The position numbers and the translations under genes were made by a program. This document shows, one piece after another, positions 15,146 through 28,186 of a stretch of 64,000 nucleotides of DNA. Source of the DNA: Proteles cristata cristata (taxonomy: Eukaryota > Chordata > Mammalia > Carnivora > Hyaenidae); NCBI GenBank assembly GCA_017311185.1, contig JAESUZ010000969.1, forward strand, positions 124,001 to 188,000, in the 5' to 3' direction. Numbering within the stretch: the first letter of the stretch is position 1; the number at the start of each line of letters is the position of its first letter. The notes under the pieces were generated by a model. The model did no database searches. It had not been told where the DNA came from and saw only the letters and a program-made list of their open reading frames with translations.

Positions 15146-16759
15146 TAGCTAATTTTGTAAACATAAACTCTAATTTTATATTTTGTGTTTAAAGCAGCTA
15201 TGTAAAATTGAATGAAAATGGTGCTGAATCCATTCAATGTCACCCTCTTCTATTTGTCTGTTTACTTTAAAATGGGTTAAGAGCAATTACGATGTGTCTG
15301 TGACTTCTTCTGTAATGTTCATTCATACGTTTGATTACCATTCACGTATTTATCCCCACTTACAAATGGAAGTGGTTTTGTGGAACTCAGTTGCACAATT
15401 AAGTAAAATTTAGAGCTTACTATTTTCCTTTTTCTTCTCTGATTTCTCATCACTTAGAGAAAGCTAGGAAGTGAAAGGAAGATGTTTACAAGGAATTGAA
15501 AATCATCTATTCCAGATTCCCGTTCCATTACATTTGCAAATAAGTTTTACATATGCTCTCCCTCTCTTACTGGTATCCTCTTGCTAAGTACTTTTATTTC
15601 AAAGTTTGGAGCAAAGATGGTTGTACAGGAGAATCAGATCAGAGGAACTGGTATCCCTACAGGTAGCTGGGGAAAGATGAATAAGGAGGTAAAGCTGTTA
15701 ATCCACTTTTCAATCTTTGGAGTCTAGATTATTGCAAGTAGACATATGCAACCTTTATTTAAGTCTTTGCTGCCTGTCAAGAACAAATTATGTTCTATTT
15801 GGAGGTGTTTCTTTTCGCAATTCTAGGTGCTCTTTCTACGCAAAGAAGAAAAAAAATGGAAAGGAAATTATGCAGTGACATTTCTTTTAAAGTTCTTTAA
15901 GAATAATAGAAATAAATATTTTAAAACCTAATTTAAAAATGAACAAAGTTAAAGTCATCTCAAAATTAGATGTCCCACACACTAATTCTCCTCACTCCTT
16001 ATATTTTATTAAACAAAAATTTTGATCTGGTAGGTTTTTTTTCAAAATTATTTTCTATAGGATCATTTAAAACTCTGTACTCAAGAAGTATAATACATCA
16101 TTAAACTAGTTACCTGTTTGCTAAAGTTACTAGTTACTTTGTTAATAGTTAACTATTCCTAATTACCATATGCCAAAGTGAATTTTTCAGAATAAAGCAA
16201 CTTGCTTTACTCAAAAAGAAGTAAATGATAAAACCAAAAGTTTTGAAAATGATAAAATGTTGGATAGCCATCACTTCTTTGTTTCTAAATTTCATTAAGT
16301 TGAATAATTTTAAGTATCAAATATTTTATCGCAAGGATTTGCTGTGCATTTCTAGCAATAAAAACAAATATCTAAGGGATCCTTAGAAGTGTGGAATTGA
16401 CAGAGCTCTGCTTGGTTTGATTCTGTAGAAAAAGATAAATTAATGTCATGCAATTTTGTAACATTCTTATGAAATCGTAAATCATTTCTATTAATCCATA
16501 CAGTAAACTCAAACATTTTATGGGGGGTGGGGGGCAAAACATTATTTCAGGATTAGTGAATTAATTTACAGTAAGCATAAATATGTATTGCTTTAAAATA
16601 TGTAAATGAGCAATCAGTGAGAGAGAAACCATAGATATCATTGTTCTTCCTCTCCTCTCTGTTTTCGTCCCTACCAAAACTTTTTATCTGACCCCCCTGC
16701 AGGGCAAAGCATCGTTATCGGCTTTGCACAGGTACCCTTCTGTTTCTTTGCTTCAAAAG

Positions 16760-16945
16760 GTAGCCTAGCAGTTGAGTTCAGGATATGGAGTCTACATAGG
16801 TTTGAATCTTGACTTCAAAAGTTTCTTCTGTGTAATTTAGTCCCTTTATCCTTCATTTTTCTTACATGACAGTGAATTGGGATAATACATGAAAATATTA
16901 AAAACAGCCTAGCACATAGTAAGTGCTCAATAAATATTAGTTGTT
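16760..16945 (+). repeat. MIR SINE
   Basis: MIR order is visible: a diverged head, 'ggataatacatgaaaat', and the 3' end GCACATAGTAAGTGCTCAAT followed by AAATATTAG. Confidence 0.85.
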
Positions 16946-17529
16946 ATCAGTTTTAGTGTTTATAATTAAGATCTGCTCCTCATATGAAGACACTTCTTAT
17001 TCTGTATTAAAGCCTAACACTGGGAATTGTGATCGGCATTCTCTTAGCTTCCCATCATTGTTTACAAGCAAATACATCTATAATTTTGTGGGAATGGGGA
17101 GTGGTGTGGGTAAGGACACCTTTTTTTTTTTTTTTTTTTTAATGTTCTTGACATCTACCTATAATACCCTCCAACCTGCCCATTTAGGTCATTTGCTAAG
17201 TACTACTCATTGCCCACATACATTAAAGATTATGGCAAGTGACCTTGAGTCCTGTTTTTTTAAACTCCATGTATGTCATTCCCTAGGAGACTTTGAATAA
17301 CTGTCTGTGTTAATGATATCATTTAACATTCTTGTCTAATGTTTTCTTTACCTCCTAAAATCCACTGAAGTTATCAGTATTTATAGTAATTCTGTAAGAA
17401 ACAAGGCTTTGTTCTGACATAAAGTTTGTCTTCCTATGAGTGTTTTAATTCATTTTGTGTGCTGGGTCCTCCTCTGTCCCACATGACTGTTCAGTTCTTA
17501 GATCTGTTAACATAAATTGGATACCTGAT

Positions 17530-17715
17530 TATATTGGTGAAGAACATGGATTCTGGGCTTCGATCTCTGGACTGTTTCAGGCCTGCACTGTTCTGTGTGA
17601 CTTTGGACAAGTTATTAAATTTCTCTATCCTCAACTTCCTCATCTGTAGTAGCATTTTCCTCCTAAGGTTTTCATGGGAAATAAGTCACCTAGAACAATT
17701 ACCAGTACATAATAA
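17530..17715 (+). repeat. MIR SINE
   Basis: Matches MIR: 'acatggattctgggcttcga', 'gtgactttggacaagttatt', 'cctcatctgtagtag'. The two ORFs here (17455-17649, 17534-17743) are repeat-derived. Confidence 0.85.
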
Positions 17716-18283
17716 AAATGCATTATGTCTAAGCTATGACTAACTCTTTAATACGCTAGCTCATAAGGACTTTGATTTTACCTGGAGGGTTTATATTTCA
17801 GATGGTTACAGGACTAGCAATATATATATATGGGGCAGATTGATAGGTAGTGAGGCTAATATTTAGGGCTAAATCATTTTTGTGATGGAATACAGTAGAT
17901 ATATATGTAGTAGTTTGCAAATTGTTTATCTCTTTCTCTTTAAATAACTCAATTTCCAGATCAGTCTAGTAGTACATCAACAAGAAATGCCATTGAAATA
18001 ACTGGCTGATGGAATCTCTCTTCTTTTTAAAATATGTTATAAATCCATTATTCTTGAATTTTAGCTTTTGTGTGTGAACTTCAAAGGCAAATTAATGATA
18101 ACATTTTACATCAAGACATTTTAGGCTTATTACTTACTCTAATGCCTTTTGGGTCACTTTCTTATAACCTTCATCAATTTTAAAATCACATTTCATTCCT
18201 TAGGCTTGTGGTGGCATTTTAGAAGTATGCCTGTTTGCTAATGTAGTTGTTTTCATTTTAAGTGTGAGGACTTGGGGGAGATA

Positions 18284-18322
18284 CATACACACACACACAC
18301 ACACGCACACACACACACACGT
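18284..18322. repeat. (CA)n microsatellite
   Basis: A CA dinucleotide array interrupted by one CG step, ending CACGTAC. Confidence 0.97.
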
Positions 18323-19125
18323 ACAGCTAAGCCCCATTGGTGAATGGAATAATGGTAGGGACATAAAATGAGACTTCTGGCTGCTACCTCAGAAGAGGTT
18401 GTTTAATACAGCGAGTGCCATGAGCTGCCTAATCTTCCCCAATTTGTTACCGATTTTTCTTTGTTATCTGTCTCAGTGATGTCTCATCTCCCCAGCTGAC
18501 TGCTACAGGCTAGCAATCTGTAACAGAAACTCAGTCTTAATCTCAGATATAATAAGAAAAAGAGACTACAAGATTAATGGCCCCAGCCATAATTATAAAG
18601 TCTCAAACCACAGACATTATAAGACCTTTCAAAACTGACTCAAGGTGGAAGAAGCTGGGTTAGCACTATAGTGTCAAGATGTAGACCTCTTTGAAATGAC
18701 ACGCAGGGCTATTGGATCTGGGAAGTCTACTCTGTTTTTAGTACTTTCAGGAACTGTGGAAAAGAGATGGTTTGTTCCCTTAAGGAGTTTGTAATAATTT
18801 CATCCATTTCAATTTTCCTATGATAATACCCTTACTTATTAATTTGTAGAGGAGATAGATCTGTTCTTGGAGCTGACAAGTGGAAACCATATGAAAACAG
18901 ACATGTGAAACCATGCCACACACAGATACTGGAAATTTCTTTATGCTCAGAGTGAAATAGAACCAGTACATTGCTTTCCAAGTAACAACTACTCTGACTG
19001 GATTAAAGAACGACAACTGTGTGAATATTTGTGGCCTTCTTCCATACCTGCTCATATCTTCCATACTTCTTTTCCATGTCTGCCAGCCTGATCTCTTTAA
19101 CCCTCTGGACCAAACTGTCCATCAA

Positions 19126-19128
<3 letters not shown>

Positions 19129-19162
<34 letters not shown>
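19129..19162. repeat. (CA)n microsatellite
   Basis: A pure CA array of about 16 units. Confidence 0.97.
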
Positions 19163-19164
<2 letters not shown>

Positions 19165-20154
19165 CTTTCTCGATTGTTGGAATTCACACTTAGAATGCTA
19201 AAATGGGCAGAATTTTTTCAACCAGAGAGCTGGATGAAATAAAAGTATTTAGACAACATGAGTTGTCTAAGTCAACTCAATGACATAAAAGTGATAGAAT
19301 GGAAGAGAGGAGATTGTGAATGTGTGGTGATGGAGGAAAGGCAGGAGAGAGAGCTAGTGAGCTTCCTTGGGCAGGGGGTAGCCTACGGTGAATGGGAGAC
19401 TTCAGAGGCTGAAAGTAGTGTGATAAAAGTGATAATTGAGAAAAGATTTAGAACTGTTGCCACGGGCAGTGCTTTGGATCCCGTTTAATGTCCTCTGAGA
19501 CGAGTAAAGTTCTTTTTTGTTGAATTTCAGCTGCTGACCTATGCCTCTTAAATGTGACACCACTCACACACTGAAAACATGGTGGTTACAGTTCCTCAGG
19601 GATCCCTTAGCACCTCTGACTAGCAGTCTCACAGACAAGGGTCATGGAATGGGCAGGGATCCCAGCATCAGTGACATCTAACCCTCTCCAGCAATTCAAA
19701 TACTGCTCCACCATGGGTTTCTCTCTCCTGTCACATACCTTGAAATATTATATGCCGTCTTTTCTTCCTTCCATGTATACTAAGCTGAAAGGTACCATAA
19801 TGTGATATCCCAGTAGCAGAATGAGCTTTCACTGTACTTGGATTATTAGTAGCATTCCTGCGGAGACCGCAGCTTCTCAAGCTTTGCCAAAGCATGCAGA
19901 GACCTCTGAAACCCTCTTGTCTCTGTCTGCCAAGGCTGTCAAAGTTTCTAAGACATTACACCCTCCTCCTTTCCTATTACTTGACTATGATGCCTTACTG
20001 ATCATTTCAACTCTGTCTGCATAAACACTTCTGTCTCCAGATTACTTGATTTGTCTGCCATATCACCTCTACTGACTGTCTACATTTCTTTGTCTCTCTT
20101 TGTTGTTCTTTAACATTTTTAAATACAGTATTTTGAGGGTGGGAGAAAGGAACT

Positions 20155-20320
20155 AACATCGATTGATGTATATTACATGCCAGGTGTTTTACATATGTTA
20201 TTTCTCTTAATCAGCCCTAACAGATAGAGGAAGTATCCTCATCTATATTTTATTAATAAAGAAACTCAGCTCTTAGGTAAAGTTCCTTACTCAAGGTCCT
20301 ACCAATTATAAATAATTGAG
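20155..20320 (-). repeat. MIR SINE (antisense)
   Basis: The + strand shows the reverse complement of MIR: 'atgccaggtgttttacatat', 'aagaaactcagctcttagg' and 'actcaaggtcctacc'. Confidence 0.8.
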
Positions 20321-20689
20321 TCTGAATGAAGACAAAAGATGATTTCAAAGTTCTTGTTTTCTGAATTTTACCAGCACTTATGTGGACACTTGAAGCAGTG
20401 AACGACAGTATTGTAAATTGGTTATGTATACAATACTTTCAAGTATTTTATCTTCCCTAAACCACAGGCTATAAATTGCTATCACAGTTATAAATCCTAA
20501 TTACTAAAATGTGTTTATATTTACCTGGCATTTATTTTAGCCCCATTTACTGATGAACCTTAATAAGCAAGTAATAGAATCAAAGTAAATGTGAATTAAA
20601 TTTTTAAAAATGTACGAGAACAAAGATTCTTGACAAGCAAATACACTATGTAAACTAAGGATTGGCAAGCTATAAAGAGACAAGTTTCT

Positions 20690-20850
20690 GGTTCCACTTA
20701 AAGAACACTTCTGTTTTCTTACCTATAAAATGAGACAAATAATAGTACTTACACTATGCCGTTGTGCAAATTAAATGAGGTACAAGTGTAAAGCACTCTG
20801 TCTACTAGTTAGAGTGTAGAAACTGCTCAATAAATGGTAAATAATGTGAT
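20690..20850 (+). repeat. MIR SINE
   Basis: MIR phrases: 'ataaaatgagacaaataata', 'caaattaaatgaggtacaag', 'aaactgctcaataaatgg'. Confidence 0.85.
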
Positions 20851-21159
20851 GAGATTTATGATATTGGTAATAATGTGTCGATTTGATTAGATAGCATAGT
20901 GTGAACCTCCATGTATAAGACAAACACTTAAAAATTAAAAAAAAAAAAAAGTGAAGTTATCTTATCTACCTGAGAAATGAAGCAGTTCTAAAAACAGAGT
21001 GAGAACTGAAATTCTAACCTGGCTCATGCCAGACAGAAGCTGTATATGCGCATATCTGTTGATATTCACGTGAAATACTGATTTAGAACCACAAATGCAA
21101 AATTTTACATTGATTCTGTTAAATTTTGCCTCATCATGTCATTTACCAAGTGTTTTTTT

Positions 21160-21382
21160 TTTATTTTTAAAATGTTTTTAATGTTCATTTTTTTAATGTT
21201 TATTTAGAGAGACAGAGCACGAGCAGGATAGGGCAGAGAGAGAGATGACACAGAATCCGAAGTAGGCTCCAGGCTCTGAGCTGTCAGCACAGAGCCCAAC
21301 ATGGGGCTTAAACTCACCAACCACGAGATCATGACCTGACTCGAAGTCGGACATTTAACCGACTGAGCCACCCAAGCATCCC
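21160..21382 (-). repeat. Feliform CAN-type SINE, older
   Basis: Minus-strand SINE. The + strand reads GAGAGACAGAGCACGAGCAG at the left and GAGCCACCCAAGCATCC at the right. It abuts a second minus SINE. Confidence 0.9.
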
Positions 21383-21591
21383 AATGTTTATTTTTGAGAG
21401 AGAGAGTACAAGTGGGAGAGGGGCAGAGAGAGAAAGAGAAAGAGAGAGAAAGAGAATCTGAAGCAGGCTTCATGCTTTCAGTGCAGAGCCCAAAATGGGG
21501 CTTACTCTCATGGGGCTTGAACTAACCAATTCTGAAATCATGACCAGAATCGAATTTGGTTGCTCAATCGACTGAGCCACCCAGGTGCCCC
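21383..21591 (-). repeat. Feliform CAN-type SINE, older, tandem with its neighbour
   Basis: Same orientation, directly behind the previous element, beginning AATGTTTATTTTTGAGAGAG and ending GAGCCACCCAGGTGCCCC. Such head-to-tail tandems usually arise when a new SINE inserts in the A-rich tail of an older one. The ORF 21204-21473 is SINE-derived. Confidence 0.9.
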
Positions 21592-22353
21592 ACCAAATGT
21601 GTTTTAAATCTGAATAGTTATCCTATGTATGAGCAATCCTATGTATGTATTGCTACCCCTGCCTAATTTGTGTCATTTGCAAATATAGTAACCATATTTC
21701 AATTGTTTTATCTAACTCTATGATTAAGAATTCAAATATAATAGATATATACAGAGGCCTTTGGTAAAATGCTAGCGCCAGCACATCAATCTAGGCTAGC
21801 CAATTCCTTTATCAAATGTCCTGATACATGTGTTGGTTGTCTACAAACCTACACAAGTGTTCCAGATCCCATCAATGTTTTCCAGAAGGACATAAGGAAC
21901 AACATGGTCACGTTCTCTCTGATAGCCAAATCAACTTTCCATGAGCTACAAATCTTCTTTAAAATATGATATGAAATTAGTGATATTTTCTTAATGTGTA
22001 TTTTCATTTAAAAATATGCCTTGGTTTTCTTCATGTAACAGCAAAATATTCCATAAAGCAAAGGGTTAATTGAATTATGGTATAGCTATCTAATAGGAGG
22101 CAAATTGGCCAAAAAAAAATATGTATTTATATAATATAACCAGAAAATGTTTAGGATAAAATATAATGTGAAACAGCAGATCACAAAACTAGACAGACCA
22201 TTATATACTATTCAGAAAAAGGTATTCCTATACTTCAGGAAAATGAAAAACACCAAAATGCAAAGTTTATAAATGATTTTTATTTTCTTCCTTTATACTC
22301 TTCTGCACTTTATAACATTTCTAATTTGAAAATGTATTAGTAATAAAATCCAC

Positions 22354-22560
22354 GGGTACCTGGGTGGCTCAGTCAGTTGAGCGTCTGACTTTGGCTCAGG
22401 TCATGATCTCATGGTTTGTGAGTTCAAGACCTGCGTGAGACTCTGTGCTGACAGCTCAGAGCCTGAAGCCTGCTGAAAGCCTGTCTCCTCTCTCTGCCCC
22501 TTCCCTACTTGTGCTCTGTCTCTGTCTCTTAAAATAAATAAACATTAAAAAAAGAAAGAA
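22354..22560 (+). repeat. Feliform CAN-type SINE, older (CTCAG type)
   Basis: Full-length: GGTACCTGGGTGGCTCAGTC head, box B region, CT middle, AATAAATAAACATT tail, then AAAGAAAGAAA. Confidence 0.93.
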
Positions 22561-22561
22561 A

Positions 22562-22790
22562 GGGGCGCCTGGGTGGCTTAGTCAGTTAAGCGTCCGACTT
22601 TCGCTTAGGTCATGATCTCGCGGTTTGTGGGTTCGGGCCCGCGTCGGGCTCTGTGCTGACTGCCAGCTCAGAGCCTGGAGCCTGTTTCAGTCTGTGACTC
22701 CCTCTCTCTGACCCTTCCCCTGCTCATGCTGTCTCTCTCTCTCCTAGAAATAAATAAAAAAAAAAAAAAAAAAAGAAAAAGAAATAAAAT
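22562..22790 (+). repeat. Young CAN-type SINE (CTTAG subfamily)
   Basis: Starts GGGGCGCCTGGGTGGCTTAG in the A tail of the previous SINE. It carries the subfamily marks TTTCGCTTAGG, GACTGCCAGCTCAG and TCTCCTAGAAATAAATAAA. Confidence 0.93.
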
Positions 22791-22799
22791 ATAGCACAT

Positions 22800-23590
22800 C
22801 AGTGTGGGTCAAAGAAGACCTCATTGGGAGGTGGCATCTAAGAAAAGCAAGTAAGCAGATGAACCATATGACTATAGGCTATCAGAGAGAGAGAGGCGCT
22901 CAGGAAGAGGGAATGGGAGGGCCCTAAGAAGAGGGAGGGGTCCTTGTATGTCCTGGGAACAGCAGATAAGAGTGCTCAGAAGAGTGATCCAGGAAAAATA
23001 TAGTAGGAGGTAAGGTTATAAATGCATGGAGAAGGTCAAATATCATTCGGCCTTCCAGGCCATTGGAAGCACTTTGTCTTTTTTTACTTTGATATGGAAA
23101 GTTATTAAAATTTGATCTGGTCTGACTAAGAAGATTGCTCTGGTTAATATATTGAGAAGATATTATATAGAGGCCAGGGTAGAAGCTAGGGCACAAGTTA
23201 GGAGATTATTTGCATTAATCCAAGCAGGAGACAATTGTGACTTAGTGGTAAGGGTGATGATAAATAACTGGACTTAGATGTATTTTGAAGTGACTGTTAA
23301 CTGGATATGCTAATGATTTTGAATTTGAGCTGAGGATGAACCCAACTCGTTCAACATGAAATTGTGAAAGGATTGATTGATATGAAAAAATATTGTTATG
23401 ACTGACTGATTGAAGAAGACTTTAAAGGATAATTTTTTGCTGGGTTGGGAAGTTCAAGGATTAAATTTTAGACATGTAAATTTTTGAATATCTGCTAATT
23501 ATACAGGTGGAAATTGTTTTATAAGCAATTGGAAGCATAAGCATGTGTTTGGTACTAGAGATATAAATTTTGGAAGGTGTCAACCTATTA
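22800..23590 (-). repeat. L2 LINE (antisense, reverse-transcriptase region)
   Basis: The + strand follows the complement of the L2 RT 3' region: 'ggaggtaaggttataaatgc', 'ccttccaggccattggaag', 'ctaagaagattgctctggtt', 'ggagattatttgcattaatc'. It is heavily diverged. The minus ORF 22924-23196 lies inside it and may be a relic of L2 coding sequence. Confidence 0.65.
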
Positions 23591-23768
23591 GTGTTATATG
23601 AGGATTAACAGAACTGACATATATAAAAATTTAGAATAAACATATCTCTCATTATTACTTTTGATTGCACGCAAACAGAAAACACATTTTTATTTATTCT
23701 TTAATTCTGCAGGTAAAGCTTTCCAGTTTGTTCAGACCCCTTAGTTATATGCTTAGAAATGTATTTGA

Positions 23769-23993
23769 GGGGTCCCTGAGTGGCTCAGTTGGTTGGACTT
23801 CCAACTTTGGCTCAGGCCATGATCTCATGGTTCGTGGGTTGGAGCCCCACATCGGGCTCTGTGCTGACAGCTCAGAGACTAGAGCCTGTTTCAGATTCTG
23901 TGTCTCCCTCTCTCTCTGCCCTTCCCCTGTTCATGCTCTGTCTCTCTCTCTCTGTCAAAAAATAAATAAACTATAAAGAAAAATTTAAAAAAA
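23769..23993 (+). repeat. Feliform CAN-type SINE, older, with target-site duplication
   Basis: Complete element flanked by AGAAATGTATTTGA on the left and AGAAATGTGTTTGA on the right. Two overlapping ORFs (23665-23976 and 23780-23965) are SINE-derived. Confidence 0.93.
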
Positions 23994-25819
23994 AGAAATG
24001 TGTTTGACATTGATTAGAACTAATTCTGTTCCACAGTAGGTAGAATTCCTGTGTTCTTCTCTGTGCTAACAGCTATAAACAGTGATAATTAATGTCTTCT
24101 AATTACTTGATTTGGAAGAAATATGGAATATGAATATTATATATAAAATATTTAAGTGTCAATATGAAACAGTATGAAAGATTTTCAGGAAAAATTGAAC
24201 TTTTCCTTATAATTTGAGTCATTTTGTATTGTTGATACATTTGGGAAACATTTGGACCCCCTTTACTGTTATTCTCTTTTAAGTTTTTTCTATTGGTTAT
24301 AGTAGCCCAAAGAGTTATGAAGGCATGCTAGAAATATAAAATTTACAGTATAGTAATATAGATATTGCATCAGATCTTTCCATTCAATGGGAAATATAAT
24401 CTCTTTATTCTGTTAATGTGTATTTTATTTTGGCACGTGTATTCCATTACTTCTGTCAGTAACTTATGATCACCTAAGACTATAAATGTGAATGATGACC
24501 AACAATCTTAAGTTCTTAATAGAGTCTCATCAAATTTCCTTTTGTCTGAAATTTGTGTAAAGCTAGCCATTCCACTTAATACGTAGAAGCACACCTAAAG
24601 TCAACATGCTACTAGAGTAGCCAGTTGCCTTCATGCACAATTGAAGAGGTTTTTAAACAGACACTCTTGGAGGTTTTCCCACCCCACCCTTCCAGCTTCC
24701 ATCTGCACATGAGATGTGTGCCATTGTGATTTCTCCTGTAGATTGATTTATGTTTAGTGAAGGCTTCAGGAAAAATGAAGATTTGCGAAACAGGCTCAGT
24801 ACTTCAAACCTTTGCACAATTCTGTGTGCCAGATAACTGGTCAGTCCATTACCATGTGTCTGTAATCCTATCTGAGGTGGTACTGAGAAGAGATACTGTG
24901 TGCACTGACAGTTACAGATCAGCAGTGGGGAGTTGAATCCCTGAGGACAGGGTGGAGAGAAGTGCCTCATACTGAACTTGATGTATTTTACACTTCTGGT
25001 CAAAATTAATCTTGATCATATGAGTATGTGGGCTTGTCTAAATCCTTGGACTGTAGATTGTTTGACTGCATAACATGATGGTGCTTGTAGAAAAAACAAA
25101 ACAAAACAAGTTTAATGATGTTGACATTACCTAGTTTTCCAATGCAGTCATTACTTAAAGTAATTTAAAATGCTAACTCCAGACTTAATTTATTGCTAGA
25201 TGAAAAATTCCACCCGTATACATTTTTAATTTAACTTTGTCTTCCTACTTAGTGAAAATACTTGTCCATCTTTGTTTTGAATAACAAATGTATAGATCTT
25301 AAAGCTTTCATTCAATAATTAACTTGCAAATCATGGGCAAGATAGGAAGATTGGATTGAAATTGGAAGAAAACTATAAAATCACTTACATAATGAAACAG
25401 TAGGACCAAATAAACACACATGACAATCTGAGTTGTCAGACAAGAACAAGCCCAGTATTAACATCTGATTAAAAAGAAAAAAAAAAAAAACAGTAATATC
25501 ATTAAATAATGATTCTAACATCTCATTTGCTGGAATCCTATTGAGGCTTTACTATCATATGGGTGGTTTATAATAATTTAAATTTGAAAAAAATGTTATA
25601 TGATTGTTAAGACTGCTGGGGAAAAAATGCAACTTGTTGGAAATATATCTACAAATCAAGGAGTGAACACTGGGAAGTGAGAGACAGCTAGATTTTTACA
25701 CCATTTAATCCTATAAGTTTGGTTACCAAGTATCTGGTCAGATCTAACACTTAATGTATTGTCTCAAAATATGGTTATGATGTTTGGAACTATATGCCAA
25801 ACCATTATTTTTTACCCAC

Positions 25820-25985
25820 ACTTAGTCATCTGGAACCTTTATCATCAGAACCCCTGGGATTGCTTTCTTAAAATACAGATTCCTATATCTCCATCATCCT
25901 AGACTGTAAAATCAGCACCTTGCACAGGTTCTCAAATCTCAACACTAACTTTGGGAACCGTAAGCTGAAATTCTCTTATACTCTG
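25820..25985 (+). repeat. MER5A-like hAT-Charlie remnant
   Basis: Order of phrases fits MER5A: 'atcagaacccctgggattgc', 'cttaaaatacagattcct', 'tctcaaatctcaacac'. Confidence 0.6.
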
Positions 25986-26019
25986 CAGAAAATAACAACA
26001 TAATTTCAGTGTTTAAAAA

Positions 26020-26490
26020 CTTTCACCACCTCCATGACACTTTCAGAGAGTAAACTCTAACCTATTCAGAAGACTTTCAGGACACTTTGTAAGCTTACAC
26101 TACAGATGCTGTCCCGATACAAACAGCTCAAAGGACAATAAACTATTCATTATGACCCCAAAGAGCTGTGCACACCCATGACTCTATGTTATTGCTTAGG
26201 TTAATTATTCAGCCTGGAACTTTCTTCCTCTTATCAACTCACAAACTAGAAATTCAACCCCAATTCAAATGCCTACCCTCTGTGGAGTCTTATTCAAATC
26301 CACCCTCTCCATTTTATGCATTCTTATATTTTAGAAAATAGTATGATTGTCATTATTATATGCCTATTTTTCTACTTATTTCCTGGTCCTTGAAAGCTCC
26401 TTGAGGGCAGGACACTGATTTGTTCATCTTTTTATCATCCATTCGAGAATAGGGACTAGTTTAATGTAGACTTGCAATAAATATTCCCCT
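26020..26490 (+). repeat. L2 LINE 3' end
   Basis: Classic L2 3' phrases: 'ggaactttcttcctctta', 'cttgaaagctccttgagg' followed by GCAGGACACTG, and 'caataaatattcc' at the end. Confidence 0.8.
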
Positions 26491-27228
26491 TCCCCTTTCT
26501 GAATTATAGGGTCATGAAAAAGATAATATTCTCTCACTCTTTCCCCGGTAAAAGAGATTTTAAGAGGTCAAAACTGCCAGTTTTTTAAATGGACTGAAAG
26601 AAGAATCCAGGGATATAACTGCATTGCCTTTAGCTAGAGGCAGTTTGAGGGTATAACCTTTTATGGTTGCCAGTGACTTCATGTTCTGTAACTCCTCAAC
26701 TGTCCTAGCATATTACTTTCAGAAAGCAGTCCAGAGGTACATATTAGATCCCACTCTGCTGTCAGGTTTTCCCATAAACAAGCAAAACTTCTAACATGAA
26801 TTTATGACACTTAAAAACATGGAAGTGGCTCAGGGACTCTAGTTCCTCAAAAAAAAAAAAAAAAGAAAAGAATGCAAAAGCTACATTGTTAATAACTTCT
26901 TCTGGACAACCATAAAAGATGAACTTAGTCATATTTGCTAACTTCTGCAATGAATAATGCATTGTCAAAGCAGTGGTGATTGTAAATTAAAATAATGCTG
27001 ATGTGCAGTAATCAGCACTTACTTTAAAACATTAAAATGGTTGCTAAAGTGACAGAAATATCTGTCTAAAATTTTGTCTTGTTTTATATTTCACTTCTTT
27101 GAGTCAGAATGACAGGAGGTAGGAATATTAATTTAAATAACTATGCTATCACTAAGTTGAATGGAAATGTCAAATTCTTATTTTTAAGTGGCATATTTTC
27201 TCACATACTTTAAAAAGAATTAGTGCAG

Positions 27229-27443
27229 GGGCGCCTGGGTGGCTTAGTCGGTTAAGCGTCCGACTTTCGCTTAGGTCATGATCTCGCGGTTCGTGGGTTC
27301 GAGCCCCGCGTCGGGCTCTGTGCTGACTGCTGGCTCAGAGCCTGGAGCCTGTTTCAGTCTGTGAATCCCTCTCTCTCTGACCCTCCCCTGCTCGCGCTGT
27401 CTCTCTCTCTCTCCTAGAAATAAATAAAACATTTAAAAAAAAA
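27229..27443 (+). repeat. Young CAN-type SINE (CTTAG subfamily) with target-site duplication
   Basis: Nearly intact member with head GGGGCGCCTGGGTGGCTTAG, GGTTCGTGGGTTCGAGCCCC and CTCTCCTAGAAATAAATAAA. It is flanked by AAAGAATTAGTGCAG on both sides (27214-27228 and about 27446-27460). Confidence 0.97.
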
Positions 27444-28089
27444 AAAAAGAATTAGTGCAGTAAACAATGGAAAAGAATCATGTAGCAGACTGAGACATGG
27501 AAATAAGATAGATTTGGACGGCACTGGCCAAGTCTCCGTGCCCCAAAGCATTTCTTTCATTTACATAGGCTAATATGGATAATGTCTTTCTGCTCTCCTC
27601 ATTTAAAAAACATAGAGAAGTTATTTATAAAATTAATACACACTGAAATAGTGAATATATGGTCTTTTTTTTTCCCCCTCTTGAAATCAGGCCTCCTGAG
27701 ACACTGTATACCTGAGAATAGAATCTGAGAATAGAAGACAGAAATTTCTCAGTAAGATGTTGGGCCATAGTTAAAGTATTTTTCTTTCTGTAAAGGACAA
27801 GCAAGGGGTCCCTTGTGGGCCATACTTATCCTTTCCACTGAAGTGTTCTCAGCTGATCTCATTTTAGATGTCATATAAATAAATTACCCTATAAGGAATG
27901 GAGTGGACTTTCAAGCCACCAGGCATTACATTGGAAACGGTCCAGCTCAACCTGGCTCCATCCAACTCTTCTTTCCTGAGCTAGAAGACTGTTAAAAATT
28001 TAGATTTCTTGGCTTCTTTCCTTAAACCCCATAGAAAGTGAATTTTAGACACAGTAATCAAGACCCTTTCCCTTTAAAATAATACTGAT

Positions 28090-28186
28090 CTATTTCAGAG
28101 TCTGTATCTCCCTCTCTCTCTGACCCTCCCCTGCTCTCTCTCTCTCTCCTAGAAATAAATAAAACATATTTAAAAAAATAAAATAA
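28090..28186 (+). repeat. Headless young CAN-type SINE (3' part only)
   Basis: Only the 3' half is present, from TTTCAGAGTCTGTATCTCCC through TCTCCTAGAAATAAATAAA and an A/T tail. The tRNA-derived head with the Pol III promoter is missing. Similar TAAAATAATA sequences flank it, consistent with a 5'-truncated retroinsertion. Confidence 0.85.

Noticed and set aside
19258..19488. 76-codon plus-strand ORF with acidic composition
   Set aside because: No domain, no neighbouring exon signals and no recognised family; treated as chance.
24653..25003. 116-codon minus-strand ORF, the longest non-repeat ORF outside the ERV zone
   Set aside because: The translation resembles no protein I know, and the segment has no other gene features. 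One ORF of this size is expected by chance in 64 kb on six frames. Conservation data could revise this.
27229..27300. tRNA-like heads of SINEs as possible tRNA genes
   Set aside because: The box A and box B regions are continuous with CT-rich SINE bodies and A tails. These are SINE promoters, not tRNA genes.
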